Source: Parabacteroides timonensis | GTDB taxonomy: Bacteria; Bacteroidota; Bacteroidia; Bacteroidales; Tannerellaceae | DNA: 64,000 bases | Assembly: GCF_900128505.1 (NCBI RefSeq) | Contig: NZ_LT669940.1 | Span: 232,489-296,488, forward strand | Direction of reading: 5' to 3' | In this document: positions 49,447 to 58,956 of the stretch, piece by piece | Layout of the letters: each line of letters opens with the position of its first letter | Position numbering within the stretch: the stretch's first letter is position 1 | Translations under genes and position numbers: made by a program | The notes under the pieces: model-generated | What the model was told of the DNA's origin: nothing | Databases searched by the model: none | The model's input: the letters and a program-made list of their open reading frames with translations, nothing else

Positions 49447-50317
49447 CCGGATAATGATCCGAAATCCCTTCCAGCTCCTCTCCGTTCTGAACAGCTGCAT
49501 CGATGCATTTGGGTGTTAAAGCCGGTGAAACCAGGATATAGTCCAATCGTTCGCCAAGCATTTTCAGGCGTGGATCGCCCCATTGCCATTCGTAGAGGGT
49601 AGCGGCAGGATACGACATCCGTTGCTCTGCCGGGACAAACATCTTGACGGGATCGGCAAAACCGATGGAGAGGAATTTGGACAATACCGAGTAATCGAAC
49701 TGTTCACCACGCATATTGCCATATTCAGGATGGCTTTTGTCCCATCCCTGCATATTCTGTCTGAGTTGGGTATGTGTTTCGACTTCGTCGGCATCGAAAG
49801 GGGAGTAGGCATTGAAGTCGCCCATGACCATACAAGATTCGAGTTTGTTTTCACGGATATATTCTGTGATCGCTTCAGCCTCTTTCAAGCGGTATTTCCA
49901 TTCGAACGGACTGAGGTGCGTAACGATAATATCTAATCCGTAAGTTTGTGCATGCAACATACCATGCCAAAATCCTTCCACCTGTTTCTTGACTACATCG
50001 ATGGGTTTACGGGAAGTAAGCCCTACCGGATAACCCTCCTCTTTCACAATGGCTACATACGGATGACCATAAGAAGCGGCCAGTGCCGAGAGATCTTTCT
50101 CGTTGATTCCGACAAGTTCCTCCAAAGCAACGATATCCGGCTTTTGCTGATTTATCCATTCGGTGAAACGGGCCTGACGTGCCGCATCTTTTTCAAAACC
50201 GTTCCAGATATTGTATGAGATAACCTTTATAGTATTTGTTACCTTTTCCTGGCTGATGCCTTTGAGTGCGAATAAAGAGAATAGAAGAAGTAAGCCTAGT
50301 GTTTTCAATGTTTTCAT
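49418..50317 (-). CDS. Secreted endonuclease/exonuclease/phosphatase family protein
   Basis: A 299-aa exported protein (signal ending LKGISQ) of the EEP superfamily: TIKVISYNIWNGFEKDAARQ, DIVALEELVGI (metal Glu), DIIVTHLSPFEWKYR, ESCMVMGDFNAYSPFDADEV and the terminal GISDHYPVSI. These phosphodiesterase-fold enzymes act on nucleic acids, phospholipids or inositol phosphates, and the sequence alone does not choose among them. It is the last gene of the SusCD locus, after GH130. A related but distinct EEP protein is at 62023-63060. Confidence 0.85.
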   Translation of the reverse strand: MKTLKTLGLLLLFSLFALKGISQEKVTNTIKVISYNIWNGFEKDAARQARFTEWINQQKPDIVALEELVGINEKDLSALAASYGHPYVAIVKEEGYPVGLTSRKPIDVVKKQVEGFWHGMLHAQTYGLDIIVTHLSPFEWKYRLKEAEAITEYIRENKLESCMVMGDFNAYSPFDADEVETHTQLRQNMQGWDKSHPEYGNMRGEQFDYSVLSKFLSIGFADPVKMFVPAEQRMSYPAATLYEWQWGDPRLKMLGERLDYILVSPALTPKCIDAAVQNGEELEGISDHYPVSICMEFPQ

Positions 50318-50384
50318 GATAATTGTTCCCTTGTTTTATTGATCCGGTAAAGGTAATAACTCTTTTTGTATCCCTACTCCAGGC

Positions 50385-50404
50385 AGGGGGATAATTATCC
50401 CCCT
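50385..50404. promoter_or_regulatory. Palindrome across the GH130 stop codon
   Basis: AGGGGGATAATTATCCCCCT is a perfect 20-bp palindrome that includes the GH130 TAA. It would form a GC-tipped hairpin at the end of the GH130 message, without a U-tract, upstream of the EEP gene. Attenuator, processing site or binding site cannot be told apart. Confidence 0.5.
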
Positions 50405-51573
50405 TTATATTGTTTGTTCCGGTCTATCAATTCATTGATCTTAGCCACCGAGGCAGCAGACCGCAGGCCGTCTTCCGGCGTATTCATACAATAGTCGACG
50501 AGTAGTTCCACGGTCGAAACCGCCACATGCATCCGCGTATCGCAGGAAGCGTAGTAAATAAATACCGTACCATCCTCATCGGCTATCCATCCGTTGGAGA
50601 ACAAAACGTTGGATACGTCACCGATACGTTCTTCCCCTTTCGGAGCCAAAAAATAGCCGCCGGGCTGTGCGATAACCTTTGTGGGGTCGTCCAGAGCCGT
50701 CATGTACAGGTACAGTACATAACGAAGCCCGGCGGCACATGCCCTGACTCCGTGGGCCAGATGTAGCCAGCCTTCGGGAGTCTTGATGGGATGCGGACCT
50801 TCCCCGTTTTTTACTTCTTTGATTGTATGATAGTAGCGTTTATCGATAATTAATTCGGAGAGAACGTTGGCATTTGCCATGTCGTCTATTAATGTCCATC
50901 CGATACCGCCCCCGCTACCGGCTGCTATAAAGCCATCCTGCGGACGGGTGTATAAAGCATATTTACCGTACACAAACTCGGGATGCAGGACAACATTGCG
51001 CTGTTGGCTTCTGGTTACCAGATCCGGTAATCTTTCCCAATCGACCAGATCTTTCGTACGGACAATTCCCGCTTTAGCCACGGCGGCCGACAGATCTCCC
51101 GGCGGTGCATCCGGATCATGCCGTTCACTGCAAAAGATACCATAAATCCATCCGTCCTCGTGTGCCGTCAGGCGCATGTCGTATACGTTGGTTTCCTCCG
51201 GAGTGATATCCGGCAAGTTTACCGGACGTTCCCAAAAACGGAAATTATCCACTCCGTTCGGACTTTCGGCAATGGCAAAGAATGATTTCCGGTCGCACCC
51301 TTCCACACGAACCATCAACAGGTATTTCCCTTTCCATTTGATAGCCCCCGAGTTCATACAGGCGTTAACCCCGATCCGTTCGAGGCAGAACGGATTGGTT
51401 GCCGGATTTATATCATACCGCCATTCCAGCGGGATATGATCTTTGGTAACAATCGGGAATGTATATCGGCGGACGATACCGTTCGTGTTTTCCGTTAGCG
51501 TATTGGGGCGTTGCAACAGGGCTTCCTGCTGCTGTTGCAACGTTTGTAGTTTTTGTTTAAAGAGATTGTTCAT
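50395..51573 (-). CDS. GH130 mannoside phosphorylase
   Basis: A 392-aa cytoplasmic-looking protein (no signal peptide) of the GH130 family, which phosphorolyses beta-mannosides. Hallmarks are GIVRRYTFPIVTKDHIPLEW, GVNACMNSGAIKWKGKYLLM, RVEGCDRKSFFAIAESPNGV, ETNVYDMRLTAHEDGWIYGI and the GHGxRA-like WLHLAHGVRACAAGLRYVLY. Its length and N terminus fit the GH130_1 group, whose best-known activity is 4-O-beta-mannosyl-glucose phosphorylase; other beta-mannoside acceptors remain possible. It follows the sulfotransferase gene by 9 nt in the leftward SusCD locus. Confidence 0.85.
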   Translation of the reverse strand: MNNLFKQKLQTLQQQQEALLQRPNTLTENTNGIVRRYTFPIVTKDHIPLEWRYDINPATNPFCLERIGVNACMNSGAIKWKGKYLLMVRVEGCDRKSFFAIAESPNGVDNFRFWERPVNLPDITPEETNVYDMRLTAHEDGWIYGIFCSERHDPDAPPGDLSAAVAKAGIVRTKDLVDWERLPDLVTRSQQRNVVLHPEFVYGKYALYTRPQDGFIAAGSGGGIGWTLIDDMANANVLSELIIDKRYYHTIKEVKNGEGPHPIKTPEGWLHLAHGVRACAAGLRYVLYLYMTALDDPTKVIAQPGGYFLAPKGEERIGDVSNVLFSNGWIADEDGTVFIYYASCDTRMHVAVSTVELLVDYCMNTPEDGLRSAASVAKINELIDRNKQYKGG

Positions 51574-51582
51574 ATATCGTTT

Positions 51583-53385
51583 TTATAAATTGTCCGGATA
51601 TAATGTGATACGGTTGGCTCGTTGATAAACAGCTGAAGATATTTCCAACTCAAATACAATTTGTTGCGTATCTGGATCGATTTCGACGACACGTCCGCCG
51701 CTGCTACCGTCACTGAGCGCATTACTCATGCCCGGACAGAACAAGCGGTTACCTGTCTGCGGCAGATACTGAACGGAAGACCGGGCCGGTGCATAGTACT
51801 TGTGAGCTCCTTCTTTACCGAACTGCCATACCTGTCTGACCGTACGTTGTTTCTCATTTACTTCATATTCGACAGCCCGGCTGTAAAGCGATTGGTCGTC
51901 GAACCGTGACAGGACGAAATTACGTCCGTATCCGTTGTCGAACACCAAGATATTTCCGTTAGGTAGGGTGATGGCGGTATGTGCTCCCCAGGGCCATTCG
52001 AAGTCATTACCGCTTTTTTCTCCTGAAATAATCTCCGGATCGGTGATAGGAGTGCCGTCGGCATGTAACGGTTTCAATAACAGATTCTGATATTTGTCAT
52101 GCCAGCCGCGATGAGGCGAGATGATCCATTTGACACCTCCTGCATGGTTGAATTTGCATACTCCCTGGAAACGTATGGTAGCGAGGTAATCATCCCCGAC
52201 TCCGACGATCGCATTGTTATGTGCCCAGTTCGACTGTGTCTGACCGAATGCTGCTCCCGGCAAACTAGGGTCTGTCAGTTCGTAGCGTGCCGAGTCGATC
52301 ATGGCGGCCAGGTCCCATTCCTGTGTTATGGTGCCTTTCACCGGGTCGAGTTCCAGCATATAATCATTATAACGTATATCTTTCCCATTTGCCAACCTGG
52401 CGGATATTTTGCTGACCGTAGCCAGTAATTTCCCGTCTGCATTTTCGGCTACATCATGATGAAAGGAGTATCCCATAGCTCCCAGATCCCAGCTTTGTAC
52501 GATCTCTCCTACGGTATTTACTTCTATCAGTTTGTTCCGGTATCCATCTCCGTTCAGATAGTTTCCGCTTTTCATCCGGGAGAGTCCGCAACCGATATCG
52601 ATATGGTTTAATTCTGGATGGTTTGCCCAGTCCAGCATCCACCGTATCTCTCCATCGGCATCTATCATATAAGGGATGGCTGTATCAGCTTCCGATTCTC
52701 CCGGCGAACTGATCAGGTTCATTCCCGGTTCCATCCGGGCAAGGTTGGCTGTGACCACATTTGTTTTTTGAGGCAAATGAGGGTTCTGGAGTTTCCCTGT
52801 TTGAATATGAATGATGGAACGGGCATGTTCGTTTCCGTCTTTATCTGTGTAAATCAGAGTGACTTTATTGTTATAATCCGGGTATAATCCCAGGATAGTC
52901 ACTGTTTGTCCTTTTTCAATACTTCTGAAAAAATGTGTTATGTCTGGCGTCCGGTATCCGTCTTTACTGTGGACGATCAGTTTCATGCGTCCTAAAGCCG
53001 GAAGGTTCATAACCGCATAAGCCGATAGCGGATTGTATCCGGAAGGATTGACAATCACGTTGGTAATCAGTTTATCGATTGAAGTGCCTATACTGGGTAG
53101 GGTGTAAGTGCTGCCATTGACAAAGGTTAAGGTCGATTTCCATTCATCTGCATTTGTTGTCAAGCTTTGGACTGTGTTTGAAGGGAGTGTGATGGTTTTT
53201 GTTTCGAAGTTAAGAACATAATTATCTCCCTCCACTGCGGAAGATTTCAACAGGTCGCTTTCCTGCAATTGATTTTGGATACTTTGTATGGCTATTGTAC
53301 AATCTACATCATCATTCTCACTGCATGCTGTTGTTATGAGAATAAATGATAGGAATGTAAATATGTATATACTTGCTGTTTTCAT
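51583..53385 (-). CDS. PAPS-independent aryl-sulfate sulfotransferase, lipoprotein
   Basis: A 600-aa protein with a lipoprotein signal (Cys21), an N-terminal immunoglobulin-like/BACON-type part (about 25-200), and a six-bladed ASST propeller. Conserved ASST residues can be placed: the histidine that carries sulfate in GYSFHHDVAEN (His309/310), SNWAHNNAIVG (His389), LATIRFQG (Arg405) and WPWGAHTAITL (His469). Such enzymes move a sulfo group from one phenolic ester to another in the periplasm without PAPS. Being encoded between SusD and GH130 is unusual: most SusCD loci carry sulfatases, not sulfotransferases. The hairpin at 53442-53477 separates it from susD. Which of the four residues is the sulfate carrier is not resolved here. 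Confidence 0.85.
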   Translation of the reverse strand: MKTASIYIFTFLSFILITTACSENDDVDCTIAIQSIQNQLQESDLLKSSAVEGDNYVLNFETKTITLPSNTVQSLTTNADEWKSTLTFVNGSTYTLPSIGTSIDKLITNVIVNPSGYNPLSAYAVMNLPALGRMKLIVHSKDGYRTPDITHFFRSIEKGQTVTILGLYPDYNNKVTLIYTDKDGNEHARSIIHIQTGKLQNPHLPQKTNVVTANLARMEPGMNLISSPGESEADTAIPYMIDADGEIRWMLDWANHPELNHIDIGCGLSRMKSGNYLNGDGYRNKLIEVNTVGEIVQSWDLGAMGYSFHHDVAENADGKLLATVSKISARLANGKDIRYNDYMLELDPVKGTITQEWDLAAMIDSARYELTDPSLPGAAFGQTQSNWAHNNAIVGVGDDYLATIRFQGVCKFNHAGGVKWIISPHRGWHDKYQNLLLKPLHADGTPITDPEIISGEKSGNDFEWPWGAHTAITLPNGNILVFDNGYGRNFVLSRFDDQSLYSRAVEYEVNEKQRTVRQVWQFGKEGAHKYYAPARSSVQYLPQTGNRLFCPGMSNALSDGSSGGRVVEIDPDTQQIVFELEISSAVYQRANRITLYPDNL

Positions 53386-53441
53386 AATCCTGTGTTTTTC
53401 AGAAGATAATATGTATAAGATATTGCAAATGCTTTATTATG

Positions 53442-53477
53442 AGAGTGTGTCAAAAGTTGAGGCTTTTGACACACTCT
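53442..53477. promoter_or_regulatory. Strong intercistronic hairpin between susD and sulfotransferase genes
   Basis: AGAGTGTGTCAAAAG (53442-53456) and CTTTTGACACACTCT (53463-53477) form a perfect 15-bp stem with a 6-nt loop, 7 nt after the SusD stop. On the coding (minus) strand no U-tract follows, so it may stabilise the susCD part of the message or partly terminate. Confidence 0.6.
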
Positions 53478-53483
53478 TTTACT

Positions 53484-55238
53484 TTATTGCCAGTCCGTTT
53501 TCTGTTCCAGATTGAGGTTGGCATCTACTTCACTCTGCGGGATCGGGAAATATAAATGCTTCTTCTGGAGATTGCTGAAATTCTGACTGTCTATGATCTG
53601 TCCGGTAAACCGGTAACCGGTGATCATACCATTTTCCCAGATCGGTTCCCAAACCTTCGTATCGGTCTTGCGTGCTTGCATGATCGATTTGAACTCATCG
53701 AAGCCGTACCAGCGAACCATATCGTCCCAACGGACATTCTCACCTGCGAACTCCAATAGTTTCTGGTTGCGCAGTTCTTCCATGATCGCCGATTTGTCTC
53801 CCAATTGTTTTTCCGGTAGGCCGGCACGAGTACGGATACGGTTGATATCCCGCATAGCACCGGCATTATCACCTGTTTCCAGGCAGGCTTCCGCATGTAA
53901 GAACAATACTTCGGCAAAGCGCATGATCCGGTAGTTGGTGATACGTCCGGAATTATTCGAATACATCGTACATCCTGCCTTGTTCCACCACGGTGTATGC
54001 TTCTTCATCAGGAAACGTCCTTCTTTACCTTCGATATCGGGATAAGCAGGGCTCATGCCGCTCTTGATCCTGTATTTGTCGTCGCCTTCAGGAAGCGCCG
54101 TATATTTGAAAATACTGTCGAAAGGGAAAGAGTCGAAGAATGTCTCATCTTCTTTCACATCGTTATAGTCGGAGTATTTGAAGAAACAGGTCGTATATAA
54201 ACGTTTGTCCCATTTGGTGTCGGAGCCTGAAGGACGAGGTTCTGAAACAAACTGTTTGACCAGGAATGGAGATGGGTGCATTTTATACCAGCCACCGCCC
54301 TGGTTCAGACCCGTTCCGGCTCCCCCTTTCAGTGTCGGGCCGAAATAATGACCGATCACATTCCCCATGAAAGCATTGTCGCCCGTACTGCTACCCCAGG
54401 CATCTCCGGAATCACCGAATGCTTCAAAGTTGATTTCCCAGACAGACTCCTGGTTGAACTCGGTATCGTCGCGGAAATTCTTTTCATAATCGGCCATCAG
54501 ATCGTAGCCGTAATCATTCATTACAGACTCCAGTTCGGTTTTAGCCGCAGCAAAATCACCTTTCCAGAGATAAGCTTTCCCTAGCATAGCACTTGCCAGT
54601 CCTTGCGTCACGCGTCCGGCTTCTTCGCTGGGACGCGTTTTAGGCAGACGTGCCTTTGCCTCTTTCAGGTCGGCAATAGCCTGATCCAGGATCGCTTCGG
54701 CAGAAGATAACGGGTGGGCTTCCGGATCCGCATCCTGAGGCAGGGTACGGAGAACGCCTTCGTTAAAATCGGTACGTACACGGAAGTACCAGAAACCGCG
54801 CAGGCAATAAGCCTCGCCTAAAAGCTGGTCGAGTTTCGTTTTGTCCATATCTACGTTCGGAGCCCTGAACAAGAACTCGTTGGCAAGCTGGATACCTGTG
54901 TATATATATCCCCAGCAACCGTTTCCCGTATTCGGGGTATTGGTAAAGGCCAGTGTCTCCCAGGTGCTGGCTTCTTCGCCGCGGGTAGGATACATGTCGT
55001 CGGCTCTCATCTGGTAGTGCAGGATACCTTCATAACCTCCGTAGTATCCCCAGCTCATACGGCGTATCGGGTTATAAGCGGCAGACAGCCCTTTCATGAC
55101 ATTCGCCTCATTCACCCAGAAGGTGGCAGGTGTCTGGTTGTTGGGATTGACTTCATTCAGGAAGCTATCGCTACAGGAAGTCATAAGTATCGGGACTATC
55201 GCCAGCGAAACTATATATTTCTTGAAATTCATATTCAT
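53484..55238 (-). CDS. SusD/RagB-family surface glycan-binding lipoprotein
   Basis: A 584-aa lipoprotein (signal ending LMTSC) with the SusD fold: an N-terminal NEVNPNNQTPATFWVNEANV, a TPR-like core (QLLGEAYCLRGFWYFRVRTD, LASAMLGKAYLWKGDFAAAK), and the C-terminal MRFAEVLFLHAEACLETGDN, DINRIRTRAGLPEKQ and ELLEFAGENVRWDDMVRW-like blocks. It caps the SusC channel and captures oligosaccharide. It follows susC by 25 nt. Confidence 0.95.
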   Translation of the reverse strand: MNMNFKKYIVSLAIVPILMTSCSDSFLNEVNPNNQTPATFWVNEANVMKGLSAAYNPIRRMSWGYYGGYEGILHYQMRADDMYPTRGEEASTWETLAFTNTPNTGNGCWGYIYTGIQLANEFLFRAPNVDMDKTKLDQLLGEAYCLRGFWYFRVRTDFNEGVLRTLPQDADPEAHPLSSAEAILDQAIADLKEAKARLPKTRPSEEAGRVTQGLASAMLGKAYLWKGDFAAAKTELESVMNDYGYDLMADYEKNFRDDTEFNQESVWEINFEAFGDSGDAWGSSTGDNAFMGNVIGHYFGPTLKGGAGTGLNQGGGWYKMHPSPFLVKQFVSEPRPSGSDTKWDKRLYTTCFFKYSDYNDVKEDETFFDSFPFDSIFKYTALPEGDDKYRIKSGMSPAYPDIEGKEGRFLMKKHTPWWNKAGCTMYSNNSGRITNYRIMRFAEVLFLHAEACLETGDNAGAMRDINRIRTRAGLPEKQLGDKSAIMEELRNQKLLEFAGENVRWDDMVRWYGFDEFKSIMQARKTDTKVWEPIWENGMITGYRFTGQIIDSQNFSNLQKKHLYFPIPQSEVDANLNLEQKTDWQ

Positions 55239-55263
55239 ATCGTTTTAGATTTTACATAATTAA

Positions 55264-58200
55264 TTAGAAGTTCAACTGCAGACCGAAAGTGATGGTGCGT
55301 GCTGAAGGATAACGGCCGTCGTCGCAACCGCGGGTCATGATGCTGGAGTCGCTGTCGGCTACACCCAGGTCGGGGGTATATCCTTTGTAGCTGGTGATAG
55401 TGAACAGATTTTCCATAGCGGTGTACACTCTCAGGCTCTGCATTTTAGCTTTCGATACCAGGGCTTTTGGCAATGTATAGCCGAGTTCCAGGGTTTTCAG
55501 GCGAAGGAACGAGCCGTTTTCGAGCCAGCGGTCGGTGTATCCCCAGTTCGTACCGTTGTTGTCGTTGCCCGAGACGTAGCGGGGCACGTCGGTGTTACGG
55601 TTGTTCTCGGTCCAGCTGTTGGCACGTATGGCATACTGGTTGGCTGTCACTTCATTGTAAACAGTCGTGAAGTACTGCGCGTTATAAATCTTATTACCGA
55701 AGTTACCGTCGAAGAACAGGTTCAGGTCGAATCCTTTCCATTCTGCTCCCATATTGATACCCAACGTCACTTTCGGGAAAGCGCTGCCGCAATCCTGGCG
55801 GTCGAGGTTGTCGATTTTACCGTCACCGTTATAGTCTACATATTTTAAATCACCCGGTTGGGCATTCGGCTGAATCATGTTGCCGTCTTTATTTACGTAG
55901 GCGTTGATCTCTTCCTGGGTTTGGAATATACCGTCGGTCTTTATGATATTGAAGTAGCCGATGGGGAAACCAGTCTTTGCATAGGTGATGGCACCTTTGT
56001 CATGCGGGTTGAAGCCGGTCCATTCGTCGCGTGAACCGTTTACTTTCGTCAATTCATTTTTGATGAAAGAGGCGTTTACTCCTACATGGTAGTAGAGTTC
56101 ACCTATATTGTTACGATGTTTGATGGCAAGTTCCAGCCCTTTGTTCTCTACCGTACCGGCATTAACGACCGGTGTTTCTCCCAATCCGAAGCTGCCCGGT
56201 TGAGGCATCGACAATAACATATCTTCCGTTTTCTGTATGAAGTAATCTGCACTCAGGGTGAACATATTGTTTAGGATACCCATGTCGAGACCGATATTGA
56301 TCGTTTTAGTCTTTTCCCAGGTAACGTTCGACGGTGAAACCCAATTCACTCCGGTGATAGCTCCTTCCCAGAGAGAGGAACCCACTACGTTGTTCAGGCC
56401 TGTGCCGACAACCGATTGAGTGGCATAGTTACCGATACCGTTCAGGTTACCGAGCGTACCGTAGCTGGCGCGTACCTTCAGCTCGTTCATTGTTTCCCTT
56501 GCATTTTCAAAGAAGCTCTCATTCATCACATTCCAACCGAGAGAGGCGGAAGTAAATGTTCCCCAGCGATGACCGTCTGCAAACTTGGACGAACCGTCGC
56601 GACGGATAGAGGCTGACAACATATAACGGTCGGCATACGAGTACATCACACGTCCGAACATGGAGATCATTGTATTAGCCCAGGCGCTGCCGCTGGTGGT
56701 TTGTGTGGAAACAGAGCCTGCTCCGATGGTGTTCAGTCCTTCGGGTAATCCCGTACGACCGGCACCGAAACCGCGCTGGCTGTTTTTCTGTGAAGAATAA
56801 CCTACCAGGCCCGATACGGTATGGTCTCCGAATGTATTATCATAATTGATCGTGTTCTCGATCAGCCAGCTGTTTTCCCAACCAGTGTCTTCACTTAATT
56901 TGTAATCAGGGTTCTGAGAGGTGGAACTGAATACATAAGGAACTGTGTAGTTGTAATTGCGACGGGTATACTTATTGATACCGACGTTGAATTTGTATTT
57001 CAGTCCTTTCAATCCGAGGTCTACTTCGGCGAAACCATTCAATAGGATATCGGTACCATGATTCTGGATATCATACGCTTCTGCCCAGCCTACCGGGTTG
57101 TCGCCACGTGTCCAGGTCGGAGCTTGTCCCCAGGAACCGTCTTCATTATATGGTTTCCACATCGGAACCGCTGTCAGGGGAGAGGTGAAAGATACGCTTT
57201 CTTTATCTTTCTGCCAGAACTTCATCATGATGGTCGAACCCATGCGTACATGGTTGTTGAACAGGGAGAATGTATTCTTGGCACGAATGTTCCAGGCTTC
57301 ATAGCCGGTCGTCTTAACGATACCGTCCTGTTTCAGGTAACTGCCGGAAAGGTTATAGGTGGAAGTTTTGTTACCTCCGGATACGTTCAGGCCGACTTTG
57401 CTTACCATGGCTGTGCCATATAGTTCTTTCTGCCAGTCGGTTCCTTTGCCTCCGTTCCAGTTGACCAGTTCGTCGGCTGTGCTGTAACCTGTCATCTTGG
57501 CGAAATCGCGTAGCTGGTTACCATCCATTACGTCGATATATTTGGCTACGGACTGTATACCGGTATAAGCGTCTACGGAAATACGGGTCGGCGTTTCCAA
57601 ACGTCCGCCTTTGGTGGTGATCAGTACAACCCCATTGGCCGCACGCGAACCGTAGATGGAAGCGGCGGAAGCATCTTTCAATACTTCGAGGGACTGGATA
57701 TCCGACGGGTCTACCATATTGATATCTCCGTATACACCGTCGATCACATACAACGGGGTAGTAGAACTCATTGAGCTGATACCACGGATGTTAATATTCA
57801 TGCCTTCACCGGGTTGTCCGTTGGGTGTCGATACGGTGACACCGGCGATACGTCCCTGCAGGGCGGAAGATGCACTACGTGCGACACTGGCCTGCAACTC
57901 TTTCCCGGAAACGGAAGCAACGGCTCCTGTCAGGTGACTTTTCTTTACTGTACCGTAACCGATAACGACTACTTCATCCAATAATTCGCCGTCGGCCATG
58001 GTGATGTTGATTTCGTTTCTGTTACCCACCGTCACGGTCGACGGTTGCATACCTACATAGGAAAATTCGAGCACTTGTCCCGGCTCTGCCTGAATAGTAT
58101 AGTTACCATCGATGTCGGTAGTGGTACCTTGCGTGGTTCCTTTGATAACAACTGTTGCTCCAATGACCGGATTGCTGTCCGAGTCTTTTACCGTACCTTT

Positions 58201-58278
58201 TACGGTCATTGCCTGCTGCGCCCAACTCGCGAGTGTGAATGCGCCCAGCAATAATGAGAAAGCTAGTTTTCTGTTCAT
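55264..58278 (-). CDS. SusC/RagA-family TonB-linked outer-membrane transporter
   Basis: A 1004-aa SusC protein: signal MNRKLAFSLLLGAFTLASWA, a carboxypeptidase-like domain (VKGTVKDSDSNPVIGATVVI), TonB-box region LDEVVVIGYGTVKKSHLTGA, plug with GMNINIRGISSMSSTTPLYV and IYGSRAANGVVLITTKGG, and a 22-strand barrel ending SARTITFGLQLNF. With SusD it imports oligosaccharides. There is no STN domain, so it is not the sigma/anti-sigma type; the AraC regulator upstream is the likelier control. Promoter boxes lie at 58317-58348. Confidence 0.95.
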   Translation of the reverse strand: MNRKLAFSLLLGAFTLASWAQQAMTVKGTVKDSDSNPVIGATVVIKGTTQGTTTDIDGNYTIQAEPGQVLEFSYVGMQPSTVTVGNRNEINITMADGELLDEVVVIGYGTVKKSHLTGAVASVSGKELQASVARSASSALQGRIAGVTVSTPNGQPGEGMNINIRGISSMSSTTPLYVIDGVYGDINMVDPSDIQSLEVLKDASAASIYGSRAANGVVLITTKGGRLETPTRISVDAYTGIQSVAKYIDVMDGNQLRDFAKMTGYSTADELVNWNGGKGTDWQKELYGTAMVSKVGLNVSGGNKTSTYNLSGSYLKQDGIVKTTGYEAWNIRAKNTFSLFNNHVRMGSTIMMKFWQKDKESVSFTSPLTAVPMWKPYNEDGSWGQAPTWTRGDNPVGWAEAYDIQNHGTDILLNGFAEVDLGLKGLKYKFNVGINKYTRRNYNYTVPYVFSSTSQNPDYKLSEDTGWENSWLIENTINYDNTFGDHTVSGLVGYSSQKNSQRGFGAGRTGLPEGLNTIGAGSVSTQTTSGSAWANTMISMFGRVMYSYADRYMLSASIRRDGSSKFADGHRWGTFTSASLGWNVMNESFFENARETMNELKVRASYGTLGNLNGIGNYATQSVVGTGLNNVVGSSLWEGAITGVNWVSPSNVTWEKTKTINIGLDMGILNNMFTLSADYFIQKTEDMLLSMPQPGSFGLGETPVVNAGTVENKGLELAIKHRNNIGELYYHVGVNASFIKNELTKVNGSRDEWTGFNPHDKGAITYAKTGFPIGYFNIIKTDGIFQTQEEINAYVNKDGNMIQPNAQPGDLKYVDYNGDGKIDNLDRQDCGSAFPKVTLGINMGAEWKGFDLNLFFDGNFGNKIYNAQYFTTVYNEVTANQYAIRANSWTENNRNTDVPRYVSGNDNNGTNWGYTDRWLENGSFLRLKTLELGYTLPKALVSKAKMQSLRVYTAMENLFTITSYKGYTPDLGVADSDSSIMTRGCDDGRYPSARTITFGLQLNF

Positions 58279-58660
58279 AATGTTTATTTAAAGATTAATT
58301 ACTATTTCATCTGATGCAAAGATAGAGGGGACAGGTGGGCGAAATCAAGTAGGATTTTTGCGATTAGTAATGATTATTTATCAAATTTTTAAATAAGTAA
58401 AACGCTTGCTTTAGGCTTTATTCACTGAAAAGACGGAGTGTATGGGGGAAGGATGAAGGAAAAAAGAGAATTGGGGTGTTAAGATTTTATCAGGTTGTGA
58501 TAAATTTGTATTGTGTTGTTTAACATGGAGATAAGAGAGCGGAATGCTGTATGTGTTATTATTTGGCGTGTGTGGCTTTGGCTTATTGTAAGATGTATAA
58601 TGAAAGAAAGTATGAGCTGGTGCGGATGATTCACCTTTAGAAAAATTTGAGTCTTTTTTA
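58279..58660. other. Non-coding region upstream of susC
   Basis: Besides the susC promoter, 382 nt of AT-rich sequence. A 65-codon frame at 58479-58676 (-) lacks coding character (Ile/His/Thr-rich, no RBS) and is not accepted as a gene. Confidence 0.4.
58317..58348 (-). promoter_or_regulatory. susC promoter
   Basis: Minus strand TATCTTTG (58317-58324) is an exact -7 box with TTG (58346-58348) 21 nt upstream. Leader about 30 nt. Confidence 0.6.
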
Positions 58661-58901
58661 TGAGGCTCCGCCTCATGCCGTAGGCTCTCTTTTGCCGTCG
58701 GTTTTTAACCGACGGATAGATTAAATGCTCCGGCTTTGCCGGATTCCTCTGTGGGTTTTAACCCCCTTTGACATATAATGGTAGTCCTTGCTTTAAAGGG
58801 GCTTAAGCCCACAAAGGAAGATGCTTTGCCTCCTGTCTTTTACATCCGTCGGTTAAAAACCGACGGCAAAATAGAGCCTGCGGCACAAGGCAATGCCTTG
58901 T
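58661..58901. repeat. Nested palindromic element, REP/MITE-like
   Basis: Outer caps are hairpins TGAGGCtccGCCTCA (58661-58675) and ACAAGGCaatGCCTTGT (58885-58901). Next, 41-nt inverted arms (58677-58717 and 58844-58884) match at 39 of 41 positions, and each holds its own palindrome CCGTCGGTT...AACCGACGG. Inside are CCGGCTTTGCCGG, then a second inverted pair around GTGGG...CCCC (58751-58769) and GGGG...CCCAC (58795-58812). The unit is 241 bp with no gene. It resembles palindromic intergenic elements spread by REP-type transposases; multi-copy status is untested. Confidence 0.65.
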
Positions 58902-58956
58902 AAAGAAAGATAGCTCATATCTGACAATACCTGAACTATTTCATCTACCGATAATC

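Noticed and set aside
58479..58676. 65-codon minus-strand frame upstream of susC
   Set aside because: Low-complexity Ile/His/Thr-rich, no RBS, and its start overlaps the palindromic element.
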